NCBI GenBank assembly: GCA_035544635.1
Contig: DATKDQ010000320.1
Coordinates: 1-39,581, forward strand
Source of the DNA: DATAFT01 sp035544635
GTDB lineage: Bacteria > Acidobacteriota > Thermoanaerobaculia > Multivoradales > Multivoraceae
DNA: 39,581 bases
Direction: 5' to 3'
A program made the position numbers and the translations under genes. The notes beneath the pieces were generated by a model. That model was given only the letters and a program-made list of their open reading frames with translations, did no database searches and had not been told where the DNA came from. Position 1 is the stretch's first letter. Each line of letters starts with the position of its first letter. Positions 1 through 6,744 of the stretch are shown piece after piece.

Positions 1-132
1 CGAGTGGTCGCGCTGTGCGCGATCGACAACCTGATGAAGGGCGCCGCCGGCACCGCGGTGCAGTGCCTCAACCTGATGATGGGCTGGGACGAGACGCTGG
101 GGCTCGGGTTCCCGGGGCTTCACCCGATCTGA
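1..132 (+). CDS. lysY: [LysW]-aminoadipate/glutamate semialdehyde-forming reductase (LysY/ArgC), C-terminal end only
   Basis: This is the last 43 codons of a gene that begins left of the window. The readable tail contains the segment DNLMKGAAGTAVQCLNLMMG followed by a short glycine-rich end closing in GLHPI and a TGA stop. That tail is characteristic of N-acetyl-gamma-glutamyl-phosphate reductase and its LysW-pathway relative, which reduce the carrier-bound acyl phosphate to the semialdehyde with NADPH. The presence of lysZ, lysJ and lysK further along the same strand favours LysY over ArgC, although the same enzyme may serve both arginine and lysine synthesis. lysW and lysX are not in the window and would be expected to the left. 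Confidence 0.85.
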   Translation, partial: RVVALCAIDNLMKGAAGTAVQCLNLMMGWDETLGLGFPGLHPI

Positions 133-288
133 TCGATCTCGGGCCGCGCAGGCGTGCTCCGACCCGTCCTGCCCGAGGTCCCCGCCTCGGTCCGGTGGCG
201 CGCACCCGGCACCCGAGCAGGTGCACGATTGCGGCCGCGAGACGACCCTTCTGGTCGGCCAGACGGTCGTGCTGCTGGGCTCGAGGAG

Positions 289-303
289 TATACTCATGAG
301 TAT
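289..303 (+). promoter_or_regulatory. Palindromic operator / -10 region over the vapB start
   Basis: Positions 290-303 form a perfect 14-bp palindrome, ATACTCATGAGTAT, centred on the first vapB start codon. The overlapping hexamer TATACT (289-294) matches five of six bases of a -10 box. If it is the -10, transcription would begin near 301-302, right at the second in-frame ATG (302), giving a leaderless message. A purine-rich GAGGAG at 283-288 could alternatively serve the ATG at 296 as a ribosome site. Palindromes over the promoter are the usual binding sites for autoregulating antitoxins. No convincing -35 box was seen. Confidence 0.5.
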
Positions 304-550
304 GAGTAAGAGACTCCAGGTGATCGTCAGCGACGAAGAAGCGGAGAGCTTCCGCCGGGCGGCAGAGCGTGAGGGGACGAGCCTCAGCGAATGGGCGCGG
401 CGCTCGCTAACCCGAGAGGCACGTCGTCACCGCGGCCCCGACGCGCAGCAGGTTCTCGACGAGCTCGAGCGGGCCCTCGCGTGCGGACACCCGACCGGTG
501 ACATCGACCAGATGCTGAAGGAGATCGAAGCGGGCCGTGCTCTTCGTTGA
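296..550 (+). CDS. vapB: VapB-type antitoxin, ribbon-helix-helix-like
   Basis: An 84-residue protein beginning MSMSKRLQVIVSDEEAESF. The N-terminal strand (RLQVIVSD) followed by two short helices (EEAESFRRAAEREG, SLSEWARRSL) fits the ribbon-helix-helix DNA-binding fold of VapB/antitoxin proteins. The remainder, from about residue 45, is a charged linker and tail ending in a helix (IDQMLKEIEAG) that would wrap the toxin. The gene overlaps the PIN-domain toxin by 14 bases, the classic antitoxin-first arrangement. It would neutralise the toxin and repress its own promoter. ATG 296 or ATG 302 may be the true start; the palindrome over both suggests autoregulation. The pair interrupts a run of lysine-biosynthesis genes, suggesting a later insertion. 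Confidence 0.75.
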   Translation: MSMSKRLQVIVSDEEAESFRRAAEREGTSLSEWARRSLTREARRHRGPDAQQVLDELERALACGHPTGDIDQMLKEIEAGRALR

Positions 551-926
551 CTCGAACGTCCCGATGTACCTGGTGGGAGAGCCTCACCCCAACCGGGACG
601 CTCTCGAGGCCTTCCTCCGCGCCCATCCGGACGAGGACTTCGTCACCAGCGCGGAGGTCTATCAGGAGGTCGTCCACCGCTTCGTCGCGATCGACCGCCG
701 CCCTGCGATCTCCGACTGCTTTCGCCTCCTGGACACGATGGTTCGAGAGGTCTATCCCATCACCAAGGAGGACGTCGAGCGCGCCTGGGCGGTGTGCTCG
801 GCACAGCGCCGCCTCTCCGGGCGAGACTGCCTGCACATCGCCGTCATGGAGCGCTTCGACATCCGACGGATCGTCACCTGCGACCGCGATTTCGAGTTCT
901 GGCCCGGTATCAGCTGCCTGCCGTGA
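537..926 (+). CDS. vapC: VapC-type PIN-domain ribonuclease toxin
   Basis: A 129-residue PIN-domain protein starting at GTG 537, inside the end of vapB. The four acidic residues of the Mg-dependent active site can be seen: the Asp in LFVDSNVP near residue 5, the Glu in SAEVYQE near 40, the Asp in SGRDCLHIAV near 98, and the Asp of TCDRDF near 116-118. Toxins of this family cleave specific tRNAs or rRNA when the antitoxin is degraded. Length is normal for the family and no truncation is seen, so the module appears functional. The target RNA cannot be read from the sequence. Confidence 0.85.
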   Translation: MLFVDSNVPMYLVGEPHPNRDALEAFLRAHPDEDFVTSAEVYQEVVHRFVAIDRRPAISDCFRLLDTMVREVYPITKEDVERAWAVCSAQRRLSGRDCLHIAVMERFDIRRIVTCDRDFEFWPGISCLP

Positions 927-966
927 CACGGAGGTCGCAGGGACACACAGCTCCTCCGGGCGCCGT

Positions 967-1743
967 TCACCGCACGTCCACGAACACCCGCTCCTTCGCG
1001 ATCCACATCGCTGACCGCTTGAAGTCGATGAACTTCGACTCGTCGGCGACCGCGAGCTCGCCGCCGCGCGCGCGCTCGGGGATCGCCGTGCCCCAGCCGC
1101 GGCGGTCGTACCACAGCTCGGCGTGGCCGGTGTAGGGCTCGGTGATGGTGCCGCGCGCCGAGCGCAGCGCCGGCTCGAGCTCGTCCTCGACGCGGTGGAC
1201 CTGTAGGTAGCGCAGGACCCCTCCGGCCTGCGCGATCGACCGGATGATCGGGCCGTGCGCGGTGCGCCAGTAGACCTGAGCCTCCTCCATCGACTGGCCC
1301 GCCGGATGGCGCAGGCAGAAGAAGAGCAACACCTGCGGGCTTCTCTCGCGGGCGACGATCTCCTCGGGCACCGGGTTCACCTGCGGGTACTCGTGCGCCA
1401 GCCACAGCGGTGACCGCTCGAGGTCGATGAACTCGCGCTCGTCCTCGAGCAGCTCCGCGGCGGCGTCCTGACCGGCCGCGTCCTCGAGCGCGTCGACGAT
1501 CTGCTCGCGCGTCCACCACCACAGCTCGGCGACGCCGTCGTAGGGCGGCTCCATGCCGCCGCGCGCCTCGGCCATCTGGTCGTTCACCGGATCGTCGATG
1601 GTGTGCACCTGGACGTAGCGCAGGATCCCGAGCCGGGTGGAGCGCGCCGCGACCAGCGGGCCGTGCACGCGACGCCAGTAGTCCTGGAACTCCGCGCGCG
1701 AGAGGCCCGTCTTGCGGCGCAGCACGAACGTCAGTCGAATCAC
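967..1743 (-). CDS. Tandem EthD-domain protein (duplicated dimeric alpha/beta-barrel)
   Basis: A 258-residue protein starting at GTG 1743 behind a strong ribosome site (GGAGGTGA, 1747-1754). It consists of two homologous halves of about 125 residues. Each half carries a YWR..HGP motif (DYWRRVHGPLV and VYWRTAHGPII), then a LRYVQVH/LRYLQVH strand, and ends in a matched FID..RS..W segment. This pattern is typical of EthD-like dimeric alpha/beta-barrel proteins. Fusing two copies would make a one-chain pseudo-dimer. EthD-family members are associated with oxidative degradation of ethers or aromatic compounds, but no such pathway lies nearby, so the substrate is unknown. It runs opposite to the flanking vapBC and lysZ. 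Confidence 0.75.
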   Translation of the reverse strand: MIRLTFVLRRKTGLSRAEFQDYWRRVHGPLVAARSTRLGILRYVQVHTIDDPVNDQMAEARGGMEPPYDGVAELWWWTREQIVDALEDAAGQDAAAELLEDEREFIDLERSPLWLAHEYPQVNPVPEEIVARERSPQVLLFFCLRHPAGQSMEEAQVYWRTAHGPIIRSIAQAGGVLRYLQVHRVEDELEPALRSARGTITEPYTGHAELWYDRRGWGTAIPERARGGELAVADESKFIDFKRSAMWIAKERVFVDVR

Positions 1744-2170
1744 TCGTCACCTCCTCGACGCGATCGCGATCCAGGACACCGCGGCGGATTCGATCCGTCG
1801 AAGCAGGTGCGACCGACGACAAAGAGCGAATTGTGCCACGGCAGGACCGACCCGCCAACATCAGGCCGCCGCTGGTCGCGGTGCGATCGCCCCTGGTCGA
1901 GCCCGACCCGCCCGAGCTCGCGGCCCATCTCGAGCGGCTCGGCGGATGGGCTCGCGAGCATCTCGCCTGCGATCTCGCGTACGATCCCCGCCGGGCTCCG
2001 GATGCCGGCGGTCGCCGCTGTGCCCCCGTAACACGGTGCCGACGCGCTCGCGCGTCAGGCGCGGCCTGGGAGCGGTTGGTGGTGTCTCGCCGGCGTGCGT
2101 GACCAGGGTCCGGGGCCGGCGCCGAGCCCGCGACCCGCTCTGGCGACACGAGTACGGGGTTGATCGCTTC
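1744..2170. other. 427-bp gap between ethD-like gene and lysZ; possible gene remnant
   Basis: No convincing gene was recognised. A plus-strand open frame at 1833-2102 has mostly G/C third positions and a passable stretch (PPELAAHLERLGGWAREHL). It matches no family I know, lacks a ribosome site and degenerates into arginine-rich sequence. It may be a decayed gene or chance. The left end holds the ribosome site and presumed promoter of the minus-strand EthD gene, and the right end must hold the leader of lysZ. I saw no clear -35/-10 pair. Confidence 0.3.
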
Positions 2171-2974
2171 ATGATCGTGATCAAGGTCGGCGGCGGCCAG
2201 GACATCGACGTCGACGCGGTGTGCGACGATCTTGCCGCGCTGCGGCAGGAGGGCCGGGAGGTGCTGCTCGTGCACGGCGGCGCCGAGACCACGAACGCGG
2301 TCGCGGCCGCGCTCGGCCACCCGCCCCAGTTCGTCGAGAGCGAGAGCGGCTACACCAGCCGCCGCACCGACCGGCGGACGCTCGAGATCTTCGAGATGGT
2401 GTACTGCGGCCAGCTCAACAAGATGTGGGTCGAGAAGCTGCAGACCCGCGGCGTCAACGCGGTCGGGCTTTCCGGCCTCGATGGCAGGATCTTCGAGGGC
2501 CACCGCAAGGACAAGCTGCGGGTGCGCGTGGGAGGGCGGCGCATGGTGCTGCGCGACGACTGGACCGGCACCGTGGACCACGTCAACACCGACCTCCTTC
2601 GCCTGCTGCTCGCAGCCGGGTACCTGCCGGTGCTGACGCCCCCGGGCTCCTCCGAGCGCGGTGAGGCGATCAACGTCGACGGCGACCGCGCCGCCGCCGC
2701 CGTCGCGGCCGCGTTCGGAGCCGAGGCGCTCGTCATCCTCTCCAACGTGCCGGGCCTGCTCGCGAGCTTCCCCGACGAGTCGACGCTCATCCGCGCCATT
2801 CCCCGCGCGCGCGCCGGCGACTTCCTCGAGGTCGCGCAGGACCGCATGAAGAAGAAGGTGCTCGGGGCGGTGGAGGCGCTGGAGGACGGCGTCGCGAAGG
2901 TCATCTTCGCGGACGGCCGGCGCGAGCGCCCGATCACCGCGGCGCTCGACGGCGCGGGCACGCACATCGGATGA
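2171..2974 (+). CDS. lysZ: [LysW]-aminoadipate/glutamate kinase
   Basis: A 267-residue amino-acid kinase starting at MIVIKVGGGQ. The N-terminal glycine motif KVGGG and the LVHGG segment bind ATP phosphates and substrate. The signature VGLSGLDGR, the central EIFEMVYCGQLNK block and the late NVDGD and LSNVPGLL motifs resemble Thermus LysZ more closely than ordinary ArgB. LysZ phosphorylates the side-chain carboxylate of aminoadipate (or the gamma-carboxylate of glutamate) bound to carrier protein LysW. The product is reduced by LysY, whose 3' end lies at the left edge. The conserved N-terminus fixes the start, although the frame stays open upstream. The two genes are separated by vapBC and an antisense gene, so lysZ needs its own promoter. 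Confidence 0.9.
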   Translation: MIVIKVGGGQDIDVDAVCDDLAALRQEGREVLLVHGGAETTNAVAAALGHPPQFVESESGYTSRRTDRRTLEIFEMVYCGQLNKMWVEKLQTRGVNAVGLSGLDGRIFEGHRKDKLRVRVGGRRMVLRDDWTGTVDHVNTDLLRLLLAAGYLPVLTPPGSSERGEAINVDGDRAAAAVAAAFGAEALVILSNVPGLLASFPDESTLIRAIPRARAGDFLEVAQDRMKKKVLGAVEALEDGVAKVIFADGRRERPITAALDGAGTHIG

Positions 2975-3024
2975 CCGGCGGCCCCGAGGACCAAGGGCGG
3001 GCTCTTCCCCTCGTCCCTCCCGAT

Positions 3025-4035
3025 TCATGACTCGGACGCGGCGGCGAGCTCCGCCTCGAAGCGATCGCAGAGCTCGAGCAGCGCGTGCCGCAGCGCCTCG
3101 TCGTCGACGCGCCCGAAGCGGCGCCGCTGGCGCCGCAGCAGGTATCGCCGCGAGGCCGCGCTCCTGTGCTTGCGGTAGAAGCGGAACTGGCTCTCGCGGT
3201 AGTAGAGCTCGGCGCTGGCGGTCCGCTGCGAGCCCCCCTTCAGGTGCCAGGCGTGGGCTCCCGGCACCAGGTCGAGCCGCCATCCCGCGCGGCGCAGGCG
3301 CAGACAGAGGTCGGCGTCCTCGAAGTAGAGGAAGAAGCCCTGGTCGAAGCCGCCGACCGCCTCCCAGGCGGCGCGGCGCACCAGGAGACAGGCGGCGGTC
3401 AGCCAACCGGGGTCGCCCAGCGCGGCGTAGAGCGCGCGCAGCGGCGCGTGAGCGATCGCCCAACGTTCGAGCGGGTTGCGCAGGTGGCGCCGCACCGCCT
3501 CGCCGGCGATCCCCGGCGTCGGCTCCCACGAGAACTGCCGGCGTCCGTCGGGATAGGAGAGGTGAGGCGCCACGGCTCCCAGCGCGGGATCGCGGGCGAG
3601 CGCCGCCGCCATCCTCACCGCGCACCCCGAATCGAGCCAGGCGTCCGGGTTGAGGAACAGGAGGTGCTCGCGCGTCGTCTCAGCCGCGCCGCGATTGCAC
3701 GCCGCGGCGAACCCGACGTTGCGATCGAGCACCAGGAGGCGCGCCCACCCGAAGCGCTCCCGCACCAGAGCCGCCGAGCCGTCGCGCGACGCGTTGTCGA
3801 CGACGATCACCGGGTGCCCGGCGGCGGCGAGCGGATGCAGCGACTCGAGACATCGCGGCAGGTGCTCCGCAGCGTCGAAGGAGACCACGACGGCGGCGAT
3901 GCCGGGATCGCCCGGCACCCGCGCGTCTGGAGCCGCCCGCGTGGAGCCGGTGCTCGACGACGCCTCGGGTGACGGCGGAGCGGCACCGCGGCCGGCGCGC
4001 ACGCGATCCGTTCCCGCTGTGACCTTCCTCGTCAC
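3025..4035 (-). CDS. Family 2 glycosyltransferase (rhamnosyltransferase-like)
   Basis: A 336-residue GT2 protein starting at GTG 4035, whose first base triplet overlaps the stop of the upstream glycosyltransferase (shared GTGA, 4032-4035), implying translational coupling. The GT-A fold is readable: AAVVVSFDAAEHLPRCLESL at the N-terminus, VDNASRDGS, RNVGFAAACNRG, the nucleotide-sugar/metal DxD-like LNPDAWL, and FDQGFFLYFEDADLCLRLR with the catalytic-region ED. It is cytoplasmic, with no obvious transmembrane segment. These features resemble the WbbL/rhamnosyltransferase group that builds O-antigen or capsule. The donor sugar cannot be decided from sequence alone. The first 35 or so residues are low-complexity, so a later start is possible. 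Confidence 0.85.
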   Translation of the reverse strand: MTRKVTAGTDRVRAGRGAAPPSPEASSSTGSTRAAPDARVPGDPGIAAVVVSFDAAEHLPRCLESLHPLAAAGHPVIVVDNASRDGSAALVRERFGWARLLVLDRNVGFAAACNRGAAETTREHLLFLNPDAWLDSGCAVRMAAALARDPALGAVAPHLSYPDGRRQFSWEPTPGIAGEAVRRHLRNPLERWAIAHAPLRALYAALGDPGWLTAACLLVRRAAWEAVGGFDQGFFLYFEDADLCLRLRRAGWRLDLVPGAHAWHLKGGSQRTASAELYYRESQFRFYRKHRSAASRRYLLRRQRRRFGRVDDEALRHALLELCDRFEAELAAASES

Positions 4036-5222
4036 GGGCTCTCTCGCCGCCCGCGCGTGGCGCCATCGTCGAGCGCGCGCCGCGCCGCCTCGAGCAGGCG
4101 GCGCGCGCAGGCTTCCCAGGTGAGCGTCGCCACCAGCTCGCGCCCGCGCGCCGCGACCTCGTGCCGCAGCACGGCAGAGTCGAGCACGCGCCGCGCCACC
4201 CGTTCGATCTCGCCTGCCTCCAGGCGCTCGCAGCGGAACGGATAGTCGGGCCACAGGTCGTCGAGCCCGAGCCCGGCGCTCACCACGGCAACCGTGCCGG
4301 CGGCGAGCGATTCGAGCGGCGGCAGGCCGTAGCCTTCATAGGTCGAGAGATAGAACGAGAGCTCGGCGCCGCAGAGGAGCTCGATGCGCTCTGGCTCGGA
4401 GATCCAACCCAGCTCGATGACACGCTGGCGCAGGCCGAGCCGATCGACCTGCTCGCCAAGCGCCTCCGGGCGCGGCAGCCGGTTGGCTCCCGCCAGCACC
4501 AGGCGCAGCTCGCGGTGATCGCGCGCGAGAGCCGCGAAGGCCTCGAGCAGGAGATCGATGCGGCGGCGCGGCAGGATGCTGCCGAGGTAGACGGCGTACG
4601 GCGGCGCGATGGGCCGGGGGCTCGCCACCGCGCCATCCATCGCGCCCGTCGACATCGGTGGAAGCCCGCCCGACCTCGCGGCGGAGAAGGCGGCGGCGTC
4701 GACCGCGAGCGGCAGGACGTCGATACGGTCGGGCGCGACGCCGTAGAGCTCCTCGATCTCCCGCGCCACGTGCCGCGAGATGGTCAGCACGCGGCGAGCG
4801 CGCCGAGCTGCGCTGCGCGCCAGGAACCGGCGCCTGAAGCGCTCGCGCGCGCGGAGCTCCTCGGGAAGGAGCTCGAAGGAGAGGTCGTGGATCGCGACCA
4901 GGGCCGGGCAGGGGAGCCGCGGCGGCAGGCTGTACGCCGGGCCACACAGCACGTCGAGGCCCGCGCGCGCGAGACGCGGCGGCAGCGAGACCTGCTCCCA
5001 GAGCACCGGCGAGCGCCCGCCGCGGCGCGAGTAGTGGAGCCGGAACCTGGGGTCCGACCACAGCGGGTGCTCGAACGGCTCGCCCTGAAAGAAGAGATGC
5101 ACCTCACCGTCAAAGGCGCTCTCCGCGAGGCCGGTCACGACGCCCTCGACGAAGCGCCCGACGCCGGTGGGCTCGCCTTCCATCTCCGACGCGACAATGC
5201 CCAGACGCACCGCCCGGAGCAT
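4032..5222 (-). CDS. Family 4 glycosyltransferase (GT-B fold)
   Basis: A 396-residue retaining GT4 glycosyltransferase starting at ATG 5222 (MLRAVRLGIVASEMEGEPTG). The GT-B N-terminal acceptor domain contains the PTGVGRF loop and the IHDLSFELLP block. The donor domain contains YAVYLGSILPRRRIDLLLEA and the E-x7-E signature STYEGYGLPPLESLAAG near residue 300-315. It is predicted to transfer a sugar from a nucleotide donor onto a growing surface glycan. Its stop overlaps the start of the GT2 gene, so the two act as a two-gene operon. It diverges from lysJ across a 175-bp gap that contains a hairpin repeat. The exact start is uncertain because the frame remains open upstream and the ribosome site is weak. 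Confidence 0.85.
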   Translation of the reverse strand: MLRAVRLGIVASEMEGEPTGVGRFVEGVVTGLAESAFDGEVHLFFQGEPFEHPLWSDPRFRLHYSRRGGRSPVLWEQVSLPPRLARAGLDVLCGPAYSLPPRLPCPALVAIHDLSFELLPEELRARERFRRRFLARSAARRARRVLTISRHVAREIEELYGVAPDRIDVLPLAVDAAAFSAARSGGLPPMSTGAMDGAVASPRPIAPPYAVYLGSILPRRRIDLLLEAFAALARDHRELRLVLAGANRLPRPEALGEQVDRLGLRQRVIELGWISEPERIELLCGAELSFYLSTYEGYGLPPLESLAAGTVAVVSAGLGLDDLWPDYPFRCERLEAGEIERVARRVLDSAVLRHEVAARGRELVATLTWEACARRLLEAARRALDDGATRGRRESP

Positions 5223-5285
5223 CCCAGGAGGCGCCGCTCCAAGTAAAGTAGTGGCCGGCAGACGCTCGGCGCTCGCGGCCCTGAA

Positions 5286-5308
5286 GCCCGTCCGAGTGCC
5301 GGACGGGC
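5286..5308. repeat. Type-2 hairpin repeat between glycosyltransferase and lysJ
   Basis: Arms GCCCGTCCG (5286-5294) and CGGACGGGC (5300-5308) are perfectly complementary around a five-base loop. The flanks AG... and ...GAC are the same as those of a second hairpin at 17282-17304, whose arms differ at the tip yet still pair. About 20 bases downstream lies a CCTCGGCGCC segment reminiscent of the constant half of the other repeat family. There is no U-run, so a classical terminator is unlikely. It lies between two divergent genes. Confidence 0.5.
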
Positions 5309-5397
5309 GACGCGGGCTGTCCCCGTCCTGTCCTCGGCGCCAAGGACACCACGCGATCACGGTAGAGACCACCCTGCGCAACGGTAACCCCGACACC

Positions 5398-6624
5398 ATG
5401 ACGACACCAGCGGCCTCGCTCGAGGCGACACCGGAGATCGAACGCAAGCTCGGCGGCATCCTGGTCCCCCGCCGCGGCGAGCACGCGATGGTGCGCGGCG
5501 AAGGCTGCTGGCTGTGGGATGACCAGGGAAGGCGATACCTCGATCTGACCGCCTCCTACGGCACGGCGCCGCTCGGCCACGCGCACCCGGCGCTGGTCGC
5601 GGCGATCACGGCGCAGGCCGGCAGGCTGATCTCGCTGTCGGCGAACTTCTACAACGACCGCCGCGCCGAGCTGCTCGCTCTGCTCCGGGCGAGGCTCCCC
5701 GCGCACTTCGCGCACTTCTTCCTCTGCAACAGCGGCACCGAGGCGAACGAGGCAGCGCTCAAGTTCGCGCACCTCGCGACCCGGCGGCGCGGCTGGGTGG
5801 CGCTGAAGCGCGGCTTTCACGGCCGCACCCTCGGCGCGCTGGCCACCACCTGGAACCCGCGTTTCCGCGAGACCTTCGCCCCGCTGCTGCAGCCGGCGAC
5901 GTTCGTCGATCCCGGGGACCTCGAGGGCCTCGATCGCGCGATCACGGATGAGACCTCGGTCTTTCTCGCCGAGGTCATCCAGGGCGAGAGCGGCGTGTGG
6001 CCGCTCGAGCCGGCGTTCCTCGCGCGCGCGCAGGAGTTGTGCCGCGAGCGCGGCGCGCTGTTCCTGGTCGACGAGATCCAGACCGGGTTCGGGCGCGCCG
6101 GGGCGTGGTTCGCGCATGCCGAGCTGGGCCTGGGCCATGGTGGCCAGGGGCGGGGGGGCCTCGAGCCCGACCTCATGACGTTGGCGAAGGGAATGGCGGG
6201 TGGCTTCCCCATCGGCGCGGTGGCGATGTCGGCGCGCGTCGCGGGCTCGCTCGAAGCGGGCCTCCACGGGTCGACCTTCGGCGGCGGTCCGCTGCAGTGC
6301 GCCGCCGCGCTCGCCACCCTCGAGACGCTCGCCGTGGAAGACCTGCCGGGCCGCTCCCGCGTCCAGGGCGACCGCCTCCTTGCCGCGCTGCGCCCGGCGC
6401 TCCAGGGCGCGCGCGTGGTGCGCGAGGTGCGCGGGCGCGGGCTCATGATCGGGATCGAGCTGCGCCAGAAGGTGGCGCCGTACCTCGACCGGCTGATGCG
6501 GGAGCATGCGGTGGTGGCGCTTCCCGCCGGACCCACCGTGCTCCGCCTCCTGCCCGCCCTGGTGATCGACGACGAGCAGATCGATCGCGCCGTCGAGGCG
6601 ATCGCGGCGGTTCTCACCGCGTGA
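5398..6624 (+). CDS. lysJ: [LysW]-lysine/ornithine aminotransferase (class III PLP)
   Basis: A 408-residue class III aminotransferase of the ArgD/LysJ type starting at MTTPAASLEA. Readable landmarks are the NSGTEANEAALKFA cofactor-phosphate loop, GFHGRTLGALATTW, the aspartate of VDEIQTGFGRAG that contacts the pyridine nitrogen, and the PLP lysine (K264) in LAKGMAGGFPIGA. It transaminates the LysW-bound semialdehyde, using glutamate as amino donor, the step between LysY and LysK. The C-terminus (GPTVLRLLPALVI) is intact. lysK follows after a 120-bp gap on the same strand. ArgD-like activity in arginine synthesis is also plausible, because LysW-type enzymes may serve both routes. Confidence 0.85.
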   Translation: MTTPAASLEATPEIERKLGGILVPRRGEHAMVRGEGCWLWDDQGRRYLDLTASYGTAPLGHAHPALVAAITAQAGRLISLSANFYNDRRAELLALLRARLPAHFAHFFLCNSGTEANEAALKFAHLATRRRGWVALKRGFHGRTLGALATTWNPRFRETFAPLLQPATFVDPGDLEGLDRAITDETSVFLAEVIQGESGVWPLEPAFLARAQELCRERGALFLVDEIQTGFGRAGAWFAHAELGLGHGGQGRGGLEPDLMTLAKGMAGGFPIGAVAMSARVAGSLEAGLHGSTFGGGPLQCAAALATLETLAVEDLPGRSRVQGDRLLAALRPALQGARVVREVRGRGLMIGIELRQKVAPYLDRLMREHAVVALPAGPTVLRLLPALVIDDEQIDRAVEAIAAVLTA

Positions 6625-6744
6625 AAGTGTCCCGTGGGCTCTCCCCCGCCGGCGCACGATCGGCACTTCGGAAACGATGCTCCCTGCTGAGCGCATGACC
6701 GGTCGCGAGGGATGCCCCGGCGAGGTCACGGCGAGCGCACCGTG

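Noticed and set aside
1833..2102. Plus-strand open frame in the gap before lysZ.
   Set aside because: Partly coding-like composition, but no ribosome site, no family match from memory, and an arginine-rich end. Recorded only as a possible remnant in the gap entry.
752..3625. A 957-codon minus-strand open frame across ethD, lysZ and part of GT2.
   Set aside because: It overlaps three well-supported genes, changes composition along its length and has no family motifs.
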